Origin: Aselliscus stoliczkanus
Taxonomy: Eukaryota > Chordata > Mammalia > Chiroptera > Hipposideridae
Direction: 5' to 3'
Length of the DNA: 64,000 bases
Assembly (NCBI GenBank): GCA_033961575.1
Contig: CM066729.1
Span: 29,856,501 to 29,920,500 of the forward strand
The notes beneath the pieces are model-generated. The model saw only the letters and a list, made by a program, of their open reading frames with translations. It was not told where the DNA came from and made no database searches. Below, piece after piece: positions 1 to 11,736 of this stretch. The first letter of the stretch is position 1. Each line of letters begins with the position of its first letter. A program made the position numbers and the translations under genes.

Positions 1-899
1 GATGGGGAAAGGACAGTCTTTAATAAATGGTGCTGGGAAAACTGGACAGCCACTTACAAAGAATGAAACCGGACCACTCTCTTACATGAAAATCATCTCA
101 AAATGGATTAAAGATTGAATGTAAGACCTGAAATCATAAAACTCCTAGAGGAAAATGTATGTAGGAGGTAAGTTCCTTGTCAAGGATCTTGGTGATGATT
201 TTTTTTTTTAATTTGATGCCAAAGCAAAGACAACAAAAGTAAAAATAAACAAGTGGGACTACATCAAACTAAAAAGCTTGTGCACACAGCAAAGGAAACC
301 GTGAACAGAAAGAAAAAGTAACCTATGGAATGGAGAAAATATTTGCAAATCATATGTCTGACACGGGGTTAATGTCCGAGATATATAAAGAACTCATGCA
401 ACTCAGTAGGAGAAAGACAAAGAATCCAGTTTAAAAATGGGCAGAGGAACTGAATAGCCATTTTCCCCAAAGAAGGCATATAAATGGTCAACAGGTACAT
501 GAAAAGGTGCTCAACATCATCAGTCATCAGGGAAATGCCAATCAGAATCAAAATGAGCTATTAACATCGCACCTGTTAGAATGGTTATCATAAAAAAGAC
601 AGATCAGTGTTGGTGAGATGGTGGAGAAAAGGGAACCTTCGTGCACTATTGATGGGAATTGTAAATTCTAAGTTGATACTGTCACTATGGAAAGCAGTGT
701 GGAGTTTCCTCCAAAAATTAATATTAGGTGTACGATATGATGCAGCAATTCTGCTTCTGGGTGTATAGCCAAAGAAAATGAAAATAGGAGATTGAAGAGA
801 CATCAAAATTCCCACATTCACTGCAGCACTGCAGCATTATTTACAATAGCTAAGATATGGGAACAACCTATGTGTCCATCAATGCATGAATGGTAAAGA

Positions 900-956
<57 letters not shown>

Positions 957-1490
957 AAATGATTCAGCCAAGAGAGAGAAGGAATTCCTGCCATTTGCCT
1001 GAGGGCATTATGCTAAGTGAAATAAGCCACAAAGAGAAAGAAAAATGCTGCGTAGTATCACTTATATGTGAAATCTAAAAAAAAAAAAAAAAGCCATAGA
1101 AAAGAAACAGAGTAGAAAAGTGGTTGCCAGAGGCTGAGGAGTGGGGAAAATAGGGAGGCTGGTAACAGGATACAAACTTTCAGCTCTAAGATGAATAGGT
1201 CTGGGGCTCTAGGGTAAAAGATGGGGACTACAGTTGATAGTACTGTTTTGTATAATTGAAAGTTGCTAAGAGAATAGAATTTAAATGTTCTCACACTCAA
1301 AAAAAGATACTTACGTGAAGTGATAGATGTGTTAATTAACTAAATAGGGAGAATCCTTTCACAATGTGTGTGTGTGTGTGTGTTATATGTATATATATTA
1401 TATCTCAAAGCACAATGAGGTATACTTTAAAGATCTTACTATTTTGTGTCAATTATACCTCAATGAAGCTGAAATTTTTAAAAAAACTTA
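1..1490 (+). mobile_element. Older LINE-1, 3' part (ORF2 end plus 3'UTR), cut by window edge
   Basis: Degenerate L1 reverse-transcriptase gene end followed by its 3'UTR. Recognisable ORF2 stretches include the 'GGAGAAAAGGGAACC' and 'TTTACAATAGCTAAGAT' landmarks and the terminal 'TAAGTGAAATAAGCC' to 'TATATGTGAAATCTAAAA' segment near 1015-1080. The 3'UTR runs to about 1490 and ends in an 'ATTATACCTCAATGAAGCTG' motif and A-rich tail, typical of older mammalian L1 subfamilies. Frames are broken throughout, and a (TG)n tract has expanded inside it. The 5' end lies left of the window. It is clearly older than the L1 copies at 5473 and 43773. Confidence 0.9.
902..953. repeat. (TG)26 microsatellite
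   Basis: Uninterrupted TG dinucleotide run inside the L1 ORF2 relic. It creates an artificial Val-Cys repeat reading frame that is not a gene. The pure 52-bp tract is likely length-polymorphic. Confidence 0.97.
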
Positions 1491-2304
1491 ATATCAATGA
1501 CAATTAATTTTCTTGTGTTTTAGTCCATTATCTTTAGTTACAACCTATTAAATATTTGCAGCTTTTCCTCTGTTAAAATCCCTAGTCTGACATCACTTTA
1601 TTTATTTCAATAATTTATGTATTTAACCATCATCCATAATACCCTTTAAACAATGAAATGATAAATAATATAAATGTATTATTCAGAAATTGTATTCAAT
1701 AATGACAATTTAGCAATGTTGTAATACTGGTAGTATCTTGTGTATCATTTGTTAGCAGGAAAAGGGGATATTCTTTTTCATATCAAGAATAGAGATTTGG
1801 TATTTCAGGTGGATAATTATAAGTAATCTATGTTACGTATATATAACCTATACATCAGGTTGATCATCTGTAGCTAAGGATCCAAATGTTGAGGGGAAAA
1901 AAATAAAACAAATTTGCTAGTATTTGTGTACAAATATATGTAGATTTTTTTTTAAAGAAAGGAATACCATATAGCTTTCTGATTCATGAATAACTACCCC
2001 CAAGTGATACTTGTCATGAATATAAATAAAATTGAAGAGACAAATTTAGTACATAAATAATCCATGGGCAGCCAAATGAAAAGTGATTCTCACATTCAAA
2101 TGTGTTGTCTGGACAATGACAAACATATGCACATTTTAAATATTCAGCATACGAGTATGTGGAGTTGGAGTTATCCAGTTAAAATATCAAGATTGATTTA
2201 TTTCATTTCATTTTTCTTGCAAGTAATCACTGGCCCTAGACATAATCAATGAACAATTTACAGGTAAACAAGATCATTCTTTTCAACCATATTCACACTC
2301 CTGA
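1491..2304. other. Unique AT-rich DNA
   Basis: No coding frame, RNA gene or repeat recognised. Low-complexity A/T runs only. Confidence 0.6.
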
Positions 2305-2460
2305 GAACTATCTCTGGGTGAACAATGTTGGGAAAGGACTCAGATTTAGGCTAAGAAGCCTGAGTTCTGGTCCTATATTTTCCAAGTATTAACTATAACC
2401 TTAGGCAAAATGCTTTCTTCTTTATGTGTCAGTTTCTCCATGTGTACATACTTTTCATAA
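2305..2460 (+). mobile_element. MIR SINE fragment
   Basis: Shows the MIR core order: 'GCCTGAGTTCTGGTCC', then a diverged 'ACCTTAGGCAAAATGC', then 'GTCAGTTTCTCCATGTG'. Heavily diverged, as expected of an ancient mammalian copy. Confidence 0.75.
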
Positions 2461-2589
2461 ATATGCTTGTGCTGAAACCTAAATTGAATACAATATCAAT
2501 AGTGTGCTCAGAACCCCCCAATGGATTTCACTGGAGTAAAGACCACAGCTTTTCAGCAGGCTTTGAGTCTGTAGATCGGCTTCCGTCTT

Positions 2590-2995
2590 TCCTCTGACCT
2601 TCACTCTTACTGAGTCTCACCTGCTCACTCCATTCCAGCTACACTGACCTCCAAGGGACCAAGCAAGCTCCCTCCTTCTTTTCCTTAGTTACCCCTGTGG
2701 TTTGCTTTCTTTCTTCCTTAAACCTTTACTCACATGTCACATTCCCAATGAAGCAGTCATCTCTCAACACTACGTATGCCCACCTCTGCTTGATTTTTCT
2801 CCATTGCAAGTGCAATTATCAAACATACTGTACACTTTACTGGCTTGTTTGGTTTATTGTCTGTCTCCCTCATAGAATGAACGCCCCACAAGAGCATGGA
2901 TTTTTGTCTGTTTTGTTCCATGTTGCATCTCCAGCACCTAGAACCATACCTGGAACATAAGAAGCATTTCACAAATATCTGTTGAATAAATCAAT
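2590..2995 (+). mobile_element. LINE-2 3' end
   Basis: Shows the L2 ORF/3'UTR landmarks in order: 'GTTTATTGTCTGTCTCCCTC', 'AGAATGAACGCCCCACAAGAG', 'GGATTTTTGTCTGTTTTGTTC', 'CTCCAGCACCTAGAACC', and the terminal 'AATATCTGTTGAATAAAT'. This is a decayed copy, and the open frames on both strands here are incidental. Confidence 0.88.
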
Positions 2996-3080
2996 AAATT
3001 GATCCTATATTTCCTGAGCACATGTAGTTTGCCTTACATCATGCTGGTTGCTATGGATCCAACGGTGAATAGAATTGCAG

Positions 3081-3465
3081 AGTTTTTTTTGGTTTTGTTT
3101 TGTTTTAAAGATTTTATTGGGGAATTGGGGGAGGGGAATAGTCTTGGGGAATCGGGGATGGGGAACAGACAAATTGCTGTCCTTTTGTTCTTCAGTCTAG
3201 TTGTGGAGGAGGTCGCTTCACTGTACAGCCTCTCAAGGTGGCTCATGAAAGCTCATGAAAGCTCATTCCAGCTGCTGGCCAGCTCCACTGCAACCTACGT
3301 GTCGCAGGCGACTCACAGCAGCCCAGCTCCAGGTTGAGCTGTTGTTCACCATCTTAGCTCTAGAGGGCAGTGTCACTGGCATGCATGTGGGATCCGAACC
3401 GGGGCCCTGCTGCTCAGAGCTGGCGTCCCAGCCAACTCCTAACCAACACACCACTCGGCCGGCCC
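3081..3465 (-). mobile_element. Long tRNA-headed SINE (bat Ves-like, long form), antisense
   Basis: On the minus strand it starts GGGCCGGCCGAGTGG (right end) and contains a pol III B-box-like GGTTCGGATCC. It continues through a body containing 'CTCCACAACTAGACTGAAG'-related sequence, and ends in CCCCAATAAAATCTTTAAAA (left end). That gives a polyadenylation signal plus a TCTTT terminator, the T+ SINE layout. An 11-bp TSD TAGAATTGCAG flanks it at 3070-3080 and 3466-3476. A small CTCATGAAAG tandem duplication lies inside near 3241-3265. It shares its full architecture with 59049-59472. Confidence 0.9.
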
Positions 3466-3476
3466 TAGAATTGCAG

Positions 3477-4489
3477 TTTTAACCCTTAGGTAGGTCATAG
3501 TCTGCAGATGTGAGCCAGCTCTTGCCAAAGAGTAGGGTAGTTTTAATAAGATAGGGACTACAAGGGATATTGGATGGAGGTGAGAGCATCAGACTCTTAT
3601 AGACACCAGAAGGTTTCATGGCAGAAAGGATATTCAAGCTGATATGTGCAGCATTCCATCAATTGGAGAAAGCCAGAAGTATTAAGAGAAAGAGATTGAG
3701 TATAAGGGCATTTCCTGCATCACAGAATTTAAAAGTTAAAAGAAACTGTGTACATATACACAAGTGTTTCGCAAACTAATGCAGTAATAGAATATATGTG
3801 TTATCATGATTTACCTGTGTTATTTTTTCTTTTCCCATTGGCATTATCTCACATATTATTCCATGATATAACTTTATGGCAAAAGACAATCATGTATATT
3901 TGAATTTTACTGGAACAGATCATCAAAATTGAGATATTCATGTTGGTCAAAGAATATGTGTCAAAGAACACATGAAATATTTAGCATGCCTAAGCATTTT
4001 TTAAACTTGTTTTTTAGTAATTAAAAGCTGTTATCTCCAACTTCTCAGGCTGAGTACAAATTAAGTAGGACAGCCTGAAAAAAATTAGTCTTAAAATAAG
4101 CCATGCTATATTTCTCAGGTGTACAAATTGTTAATTAGAACCGGGAAGTGAACACAAGGGACTTAAATAAAGACCTTCAATTTCAAATTAAAACTGAAAA
4201 TGGACCATACTTGGCACTGGCATTAAAAAAGAGCTAAGAATGATGGGGGCTGACATAGAAATTTAGAATTGTTGAGATATTTAAATAATTTTTATTTAAA
4301 TTCTTTTTATTGATTGAAATGTCTTTTGCCTTGTTAGGTTAGTAGGCAGTTTTGAATAGTTTAGAATAAAGTAAGGTTTTAGAAGACATGAGAAATGATT
4401 TATTTTTGAATTTTTACATTTACTTTAATTTACATTTTTATAATATACTCAAACTTTGTACACTTTGAAATTAATTGCATTTTGTTTTT
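3477..4489. other. Unique AT-rich DNA
   Basis: No gene or confidently assigned repeat seen. Short A/T-rich stretches only. Confidence 0.55.
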
Positions 4490-4832
4490 CAGTCATTTAA
4501 ATTAGCGCTCAGCAGATTATGCCGTACAGACCAAATCTGTACCTGTTTTTGTACAGTCTGTGTGCTACGATGTTTCTTATTTACATTTTTAAATAATTGG
4601 AAAAATCAAAACAATAATATTTGTGGCCTAGAAAAATTTTATGAAATTTTGACTTTAACATTCACAAATAAAACTTTATTGGAACATAGCCCCACTTATC
4701 TGTTTACGTGTTAATTATGGCTGCTTTTGCATTACAACAGCAAAGTTACTTAGTGGCTACAGAGATGCTGTAACCCACAGTGCTGACAATATTTACTATT
4801 TGCCTTTTATGGAAAAAGTTTTCTGACTCCTG
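4490..4832 (-). mobile_element. Ancient hAT-type non-autonomous DNA transposon
   Basis: The right end reads on the minus strand as CAGGAGTCAGAAAACTTTTTC, a version of the CAGGGGTCGGCAAACTTTTT terminal repeat. Internal landmarks 'AATAAAACTTTATTGGAACA', 'TATGGCTGCTTTTGCATTAC' and 'CAATATTTACTATTTGCC' follow the order of the known mammalian element. The left terminus is eroded. It has no coding capacity. Confidence 0.8.
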
Positions 4833-5458
4833 CTTTCAATCATTATTGTCAGTAAGACACAAATTATGTGAAAACTTTGATTATAACACTATATCTGCAA
4901 GAAAAATACCTTATTTATATTTAAAATAAATAATAATTTTTCAATCATGCATTTTTTTGTTTGTTCTATTATTCTTCTAAATATTACTGGCCATTAACAG
5001 AACATACAAAACCGTAGCTTTACAAGTATCTGTTGACTTATGGTATTTTCAATGCTTGTCAATGAGGGAGGAAAACATATTTAATGGTTTGTTAACTTGA
5101 TTTATAACTTTAAGTTTTTAGACATACAGTAAGTGGGGCTCCATTTGAACTCTTGCCTCCAAGTCTGCAAAGAAGGTGAGCAGAGGGATAGCCAAGCAAC
5201 TGATTTGACAGAAGACACTTAAAAAGAAAATGAGCAAAATAGAGTAAAAAAACAGGCATATCTCCATGCCCTGTGGGAATCTGTGGGCCCTAAGAAATTA
5301 GATTAGCTCTAAAAACCCTGCACATCAGAAAGGAACCAACTGGAGCATAGTAAGATTATTAGTCATACTGTGACTTGATGCTGAGACTTAACTAACTGAA
5401 TCAGTCTATGCGCCTAGGTATTATTAAGAATCCAAAGGTTATGGAAATATTTAATTTC
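4833..5458. other. Unique sequence
   Basis: No gene or clear repeat recognised. The next feature inserted into the AAAATTATCTACCA target at its right edge. Confidence 0.55.
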
Positions 5459-5472
5459 AAAATTATCTACCA

Positions 5473-6466
5473 ACCACCTCACTCCAGTCAGAATGGCTAT
5501 CATCAATAAATCAACAAACAACAAGTGCTGGCAGGGCTGTGGGGAAAAGGGGACCCTGCTGCACTGTTGGTGGGATTGCAGATTGGTGCAGCCACTATGG
5601 AAGTCAGTACGGAGGTATCTCAAAGAACTGGAAATAGAGCTACCGTTTGAACCAGCAATTCCACTCCTAGGTATTTATCCTGAAAAAACCAAGACACTTA
5701 TTCAAAAAAAGTTATGCACCCTTATGTTCATAGCAGCACAATTTACAATAGCTAAGACTTGGAAACAACGAAAATGCCCATCAGTAAATGACTGGATTAA
5801 GAAACTGTGGTATATTTATACAATGGAGTATTACTCTGCTATAAAGAAGAATGAAATCGTACCATTTGCAATGATATGGATGGACCTAGAGACTATTATG
5901 TTAAGTGAAATAAGTCAGTCAGAGAAAGACAAATACCATATGATCTCACTCATATGTGAAATCTGAAAAACTGTATGAATGAGCAAAGTAAACAGAAACT
6001 GTCTCATAGATATAGAGGAAAAATCAGGGTTGCTAATTGGGAGGGAAATGGGGATGAGGGAGAAGGGGAAAGGATTAGACAGCAAAAATAGGCAACTACA
6101 ATATTGCCACTGGGATAGGAAAAACAGTTTGGGGAATATAATTAATAATGTTGTAAATATTCTGTGGAATGTCAGATGATCATAGGTCTTGTTAGGGAGA
6201 CCATTTCATGGATGGAGTAGAGGTTTGATCACTGCACTGTATGACTAAAGCGGAGGTGGTATACCTACTGTAATTGAATATATATAGATAGTCACGGGAT
6301 GTGGATTATACTGTGGAAGAGAGTCAGAGGAAGAGTAATAGATATACATGGTATGGGGGGGAGTGGGGTGGCGAATTGGGGGTGGGGGGTTGTCACTTTG
6401 AGGGGTAAAATGTATAACTATTGCACTGTGTTGTACACCTGAAACTAATTAAAAAAAAATTTTAAA
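5473..6466 (+). mobile_element. Young 5'-truncated LINE-1 with target-site duplication
   Basis: Begins within the ORF2 C-terminal region and runs through the 3'UTR to an A-rich tail. A perfect 14-bp TSD AAAATTATCTACCA lies at 5459-5472 and again at 6467-6480. The A-rich target fits the L1 endonuclease TT/AAAA preference. The last part of ORF2 is still open to its natural stop. The 3'UTR has a G-rich block near 6355-6390 and ends 'TTGTACACCTGAAACTAATT' plus poly(A). Over the shared 370 bp it differs from the copy at 43773-44172 at roughly 11 positions by eye plus small indels, so both are fairly recent. Confidence 0.95.
5493..5966 (+). pseudogene. L1 ORF2 C-terminal fragment (open, 157 codons)
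   Basis: This is the carboxy-terminal segment of the L1 endonuclease/reverse-transcriptase protein. The translated frame contains the L1 C-terminal Cys motif C-x3-C-x7-H-x4-C (residues about 11-28). Near the end it carries the conserved sequences '[13 protein letters not shown]', '[20 protein letters not shown]' and terminal 'SLICEI' followed by the authentic stop. Endonuclease and reverse-transcriptase domains are absent because the insertion is 5'-truncated, and the first Met is an internal codon, so it cannot support retrotransposition. The frame being unbroken reflects recent insertion rather than function. Confidence 0.9.
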
Positions 6467-6480
6467 AAAATTATCTACCA

Positions 6481-6593
6481 TAATGACCTTACATGGAACT
6501 TTTAACCATATGGCATTTAAGATGCAATACTTAATGCTGCTTGTGCCTAGGACTCAGCAACATTGAGTACCTTTTGGGTCCCAGGCACTGCAC
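6481..6593. other. Short unique flank
   Basis: Continuation of the pre-insertion sequence after the L1 TSD. Nothing recognised. Confidence 0.5.
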
Positions 6594-6918
6594 AGGAGCA
6601 GTGGTATAGAACTATATAGTGACGTCCATATTGGCCACTGAGCACTTCAGTTGTGGCTAGTCCAAGCTGATGTGGCTCAAAGTGTAAAATATACTATGAA
6701 TGAAAAAAAACTCACTATGAAAAAAAAAGGAGAAGTTTTCATTCATAGTTTTTTATATTGGTTATGTGTTGAAAAATAGTATTGTCAATACATTGGGCTA
6801 TATAGTATGTTATTAAAATCAATTTTGCCTGTTTCTTTTTACTTTTATAATGTGGCCACTAGACAATTTTAAATGACATGCACGGCTCCTGTTATAGTTC
6901 CGTTCGACAGCACTGGCA
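6594..6918. mobile_element. hAT-type non-autonomous DNA transposon relic
   Basis: The right end reads 'CCGTTCGACAGCACTGGC', a version of the inverted CAGTGCTGTCCAATAG terminus. Diverged inverted motifs 'CCATATTGGCCACTGAGCAC' and 'ATGTGGCCACTAGAC' face each other across an A/T-rich centre, the usual layout of this small Charlie-group element. Confidence 0.7.
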
Positions 6919-8299
6919 TAGAAGAAAGACAGAATGAGCGTGCTCAGGGAACTCACTCTTTAGGCAGACCAATAAGTAAACCAACAATGGCAGATGACAG
7001 AAGTAAACGTGGGCTGCTTTGGCAGCATCAAGACAAGATGCCAATCATGGAAAGTCAGAGGAGCCTGCAGCAGGAGGTGATGCCTGGGATAGATCTTCAG
7101 GGCTGAACAGGAGATGACCTTCAGTCAGGGGAGAACATTCCAGGTAGACAATACAGCACGTGCAAAGGCTTAGCATTTTGAAATAGCTTATCATGTTTGG
7201 GAAACTATTAATAGTTTTGTATATTTAAACTAGAGTGGGTTTGTGGGAATGGGGGAAGCAAAGCTAGAATGGTAGGCAGGGCCCACAGGTGAAGGGCTTT
7301 GAAAGTCTGGCATTAAGGAAAAGTTTGGAAGAAATTTGGACCTGGTCTCTGGTCTAAAAATATACCATCTTCCAATGATGTTGGAAAAAAAACACCTCTA
7401 GACTTTAGAGTCAACCTTCTCCAAAACAGCCTACTGTGAATCCTAGAAATTACACTGATTGGTCCTTTGCATTTGATTCATGAAATCAACTAGCTTCTGG
7501 CTAGTCAACCAGAAGCGGAGTGCCCGTTGTATTGTTGTGTGTGTATAAAATACAAATTATGCTTAGGAAGGTGCTGAAAGGCCGGAAGGCCCTGTTAGGT
7601 AACAAATAAAATGATTTTCTGGAGGATGCAGAAATTATTATATTTAGACAGAGGCTATTTCCTTCACTAATTATTTGTGCAGTTCACTAGTTCTCTGATT
7701 ATTTATGCAAAAAAAAAGCAATAATTCTACTGTCTAGGAGGCCCGGTAGCTTTACATGCTTTATGCAATCTTCATGAGAAAGAGACAAATGACTATAACA
7801 TCAAGGACTTTGTAAAGAAATTATGTTTGAGGACCAGTTCTGCACTGGGAATAAGCATTGGTTGGCCCCTGCCGAAGAGCCCTCTTCTGCCAAAAGCTGG
7901 GGCCACCTGACTGCCCAACAAAAGCTGCGACTCTACCCATCATCCTGGAACCAGTTGAGCCCTAAGTAAAAAGCACTTTAAGGATCCCTAACTTAGCACA
8001 TTATTTGACTGAACATCATGTGTGTTCTGATCTTGGACCCCAGGTCTAATAAGTAGGCTTTAAAACACACTTTGAACCTCAGCAACTCCCAGATGGGCGC
8101 CTGCCATTCTCTTTGATCTTGATCAAGTGCTAAGAGTCATAATCCCAGCTGGGCCTTTGCCCTCTCTGTGCCTGCCTTATTTCAGTGAGTGTGTCATGGT
8201 TCCTGGTCTTCTTCCACCTCTGGGCCGGCGCACTGCAGTTGGTGGACCTGGACACTTTCTGTCTCTCATCAGTAGCCCCAATTTTAGACTCCACATTGA
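6919..8299. other. Unique sequence, no gene seen
   Basis: Includes a small perfect stem CTTCTGG/CCAGAAG at about 7495-7515. Short open frames here lack domain-like composition. No repeat family assigned. Confidence 0.5.
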
Positions 8300-8420
8300 A
8301 AATGCTCACTGAGAAGAGCACAGCATTTGAGGAGTCAGGAAAGCATGGGCTTCCTTTGAAAAGGCTGGATTTGACCCTCACTGCTATAATTTTTAGACAT
8401 GGTGTTTCTATGACCTTGGG
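8300..8420 (+). mobile_element. MIR fragment (diverged)
   Basis: The order 'GAAGAGCACAGCATTTGAGG' then 'GGCTGGATTTGACCCTCACTG' then 'CTATGACCTTGGGC' matches the MIR tRNA-related head and core. This repeat accounts for part of the overlapping open frames on both strands at 8130-8568. Confidence 0.6.
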
Positions 8421-10879
8421 CTTGCTCTCCACAAGCCAACCACTCCATTGTAATGCCGAAGCTGAATCTTCAAAGATGACAGAACCTTTCAATTTTCACT
8501 TTATTCTGTTTCAATTCCTTAATTCTTTTGAACCAAAAGTTGTTTTGATTGCTAGGGGCTGGAGGTAAATGAACTGTTTAGCTGGATTGTGGAAAGTGCA
8601 TTCTACTTTCTGTAAAACCAAGTACTTCCACTGACACAGATAGCTCATTTTCTAGACACTCCTATTAATTTGCCCAGTTTCCATCCAAGACTAGCTGTCA
8701 CCAAAGAACCCAGTGTCCAGTCTGATCCTGGTTCTCACTTCCTAAAGAACAGCCTGGCTGAAGTACTTTCTTCCAAGTACTTTGTCTTGGTCACACCTTG
8801 GGTTTCACAGGTTTACCACCGTCAGAGACTTGCTCTGCTGACCTTCGCTGATGATTTGTTGGAGCCTACAGGTCTACATCCAATAAGCATGGGGGGAAAT
8901 AAGAATTAAATAGGGAGAACAGGCAATCACAAATCTAGTGCTTTGTTTAGACTTGGGCTGTCAGCTGCTGTCTCAGTCATCTCATTTTTGGTAGTCATTT
9001 GAGAAGCTGAGCAACTCGAGGAATTGACTGGTTTTTAAGTAATTGAAGAACAATAGCTCTCCTGGGGATAATGAGTCATTACATTGGAGCAATTTTTATT
9101 TTTTCACCTGGAGCTGTATAATGCGAAATTAATTTTGTGTTTTTAGCTTCTCATCATCCTGTGGTATTTAAACATATAAGTGTGTCATTAACAACTCTAC
9201 TTCTAGGACAGATCTTACTGATTTAGAATTTATACACTCAAGGAAGGGCGATGTGAACAGCAAAGCAGTAATCATGGCATCCACACTCAAGGAGGATGGC
9301 CATTCACTGCATCTTCTGTCCTCTGAGTGGGCGCTGCCCGTGGTCAGTTCACTGCAAGGCTCTGTCTGGTGGGGGTAGTGTGGCACCAGAGAGTAGGGAT
9401 AGATTTTAGGAATGATTAATAAGAGCTTAAGAAAGCCAAATCAATGACTGACATTCCCCCTTTGAGAACAGGATCCACCCCTAACAATGAAAACACTTCA
9501 CTGGCAAAAGTATTTTCTTAGGTGACTTTAGGCTGAAAACATTGCCTTCAGCAGCCCCACAGGTCTGCATTCTTATTGTCTAATCTGTTGTGTTGAGGGG
9601 AACATCCCCGGCAGTATTGAAGGTTAATCTTAGTATTTGTGTGTCATCAGTAATTTACTCTGCACAGCTGGGGTGTGCTGAGGTTTGCTATACCAGTCAA
9701 TCAACTCCCACTACAATAGGTGGCAAGTAGAGATATCAAGACAAAAAAAAAATGATTCTTCCTGGGGTGATATTGTAGACGATCAGAAAGCCTTTCCTGG
9801 AAATATAGTATCAAACAGATCATTGACTCCCGGGGTGGTGGTTTTTGTTGTTTGTTTTTGACTTTCAACATATTTGGGAGTTATTACATTTCTGACCAAT
9901 CCTACCCCCCACCTCTCCTTCCCTCCCTTCCCCCCCCCCCACCCCAATGGTCTCTAAAGAGGAAGAGGTAATGAATTTGCATCTTTCTGTTGTGTGATTG
10001 CCCTGATTGGTGTCCGGTCATGGGGCTTGTGAGCATACCCTTATTTTTATGTGGCACTTACACTACACCCTTTGAACTCCTGGTACAGCGCTCCCAGGAA
10101 ACCTCTGAGCTCTCCTACGGGGGAAAGCAGGTCATTGACCGCAGCTCTGGATGCTGGATCTGCCCACCCTCCTCAGTTATTATCACCTACACACAGCCTC
10201 TGTTGAAGGCTTTGTATCTAAGAAGTCTGCATCTAAAGTCTTAGTGGCAATTGATAAGGTCCACACCTAAATCAAAACTCCTACCACTGCTCTTGCTGGT
10301 CATAGAAGACCCTTCCTGTTTCTTTCATAAATTGGTGGATAACTGTCTCTGCTTCTCCTTTGAGTGAAAGGATGTTAATTACACAATGCTCAGGAGCACA
10401 GAGCTTGATCGCCTGGCTAGCAGACAATGGAGGCTCATGATAAAAGCACATTAAACCTTTACTGAGGTTGTTTACACGTTTATACGGGTGGCTGTGGCCA
10501 TCTCTGATAGCAGGGACAATAAATCCAAACCCTAGGATATTATAGCCTGTGATGGCTTTTTAACTCTCCATGCATAAAATGGAGCTATATAATTTGTAAT
10601 TACTGAAAATAAGTAGTTTTAATTCCCCCAACGGATATATAGGGCTTGCAAGTGATTTGGAAGATTTAAGTTGGCTTTGAAATAGTGCAGTGACAGTCCC
10701 CTATTATGAGCATGCTGGGAACATCTGTGGGCTCCTTCCTCAGCCCTTTCCTGGGAGTAACATTACCCTATAACTCAGAGTATGGGTACCACAGTGGTGG
10801 TGGCGTTGATCCCAAACAGATGACAAAAAGAAAAGCCACTTGGTCTCCTGGAGAAAAGATGGCCAAAAAGAAATGTAGT
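8421..10879. other. Unique sequence with candidate conserved non-coding blocks
   Basis: No coding gene recognised. Blocks at about 8930-9165 and 10420-10680 are repeat-free, balanced in composition and rich in homeodomain-like TAAT/ATTA cores, so they are candidates for conserved regulatory DNA, judged on appearance alone. A C-rich run with (C)11 lies at about 9929-9940. Confidence 0.4.
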
Positions 10880-11112
10880 GTGGAGAGAGAACTCTGGGAA
10901 AGTGGGGGAGATCTATGTTCTTATCCAAGCTGCACCACGCACCAGGTGTGTAGATTTAGGCTTGTTACTTAATCTCTCCAACCACAGTGTCCTCATCTGT
11001 AAAACGGAAGTCGTAACATCTGCCTTGTTCAGAGGACCGATAGATGACATGATGTCTGTGACAGTGCCATGCATAGTTGCTGGTTCAGTAAAAGAAGCTC
11101 AGTAAATCTGGA
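10880..11112 (+). mobile_element. MIR SINE
   Basis: Near full length: core 'GGCTTGTTACTTAATCTCTC', 'GTCCTCATCTGTAAAACGG', then the tail 'GGTTCAGTAAAAGAAGCTCA'. Degenerate with no flanking TSD visible. Confidence 0.85.
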
Positions 11113-11510
11113 GTCCTTCATTTCTTCACTTAGCTGAGAAGGTGGTGTGATATTTTCTTATCTATTCCAAGAGAACTGCATGAAAAAATCAAGAATGCTG
11201 TAGCTCATTTGAAGTCCCGAAATATGAGCTTTTTTGTTTCCTAACAGGGAATCACAAATGAAATTTTGCATTCAGAACCCTAGTTTTGATGTGTAGGATG
11301 TGGATTTAATTTCTAATTTGAACTCAAATCCCAATCTAACCAGTTAATGTAGGAGACAATATGGCAGAAAGGAGAAATTTTAGAAGCATGCATATCTAGT
11401 TTGCTGAGTCCAGCTTTCTTGAGTTTCAGAAGGTTTCTAGAAATATTTGCAAAGTTGTTTCATTGTGACTGTTAGAGATAGGCAGACCTAAAATCCAGCC
11501 TGCAGTGCTT
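11113..11510. other. Unique sequence
   Basis: No gene or assigned repeat. Confidence 0.5.
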
Positions 11511-11548
11511 GCTAATAACATTGTAATCCATTACTGTTAGGTAAGGTG
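11511..11548 (+). repeat. Dispersed 38-bp repeat, copy 1
   Basis: 'GCTAATAACATTGTAATCCA' followed by 'TTACTGTTAGGTAAGG' recurs with about 3 mismatches in the same orientation at 13128-13165. The family is not recognised. Confidence 0.7.
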
Positions 11549-11736
11549 ATTGACAGCACAAATCCCATTTGCAACTTGGCCTAGGATAGTACAATCTCCC
11601 TTCCTTCCAGCCCTTGCAGTCTGACCATCACATCAGGAAACAGCTGTTGGTGTCTTGTTTACCATCAGTTGTTGATGTATTTAAAGCTGACGTTTTCAAT
11701 TTGTGTTTCTCCTTTTCATCCAAGCAACTAGCAATA

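Noticed and set aside
890..1078. Val-Cys repeat protein
   Set aside because: Translation of a (TG)n microsatellite inside an L1.
3241..3265. CRISPR-like or minisatellite array
   Set aside because: Only a two-unit CTCATGAAAG repeat inside a SINE. No CRISPR array exists in the window.
5493..5966. 157-codon open frame as a cellular gene
   Set aside because: It is the C-terminus of L1 ORF2 within a TSD-flanked, 5'-truncated insertion.
8130..8568. Overlapping 120- and 127-codon frames on opposite strands
   Set aside because: Partly MIR-derived. Composition is not protein-like and neither has recognisable motifs.
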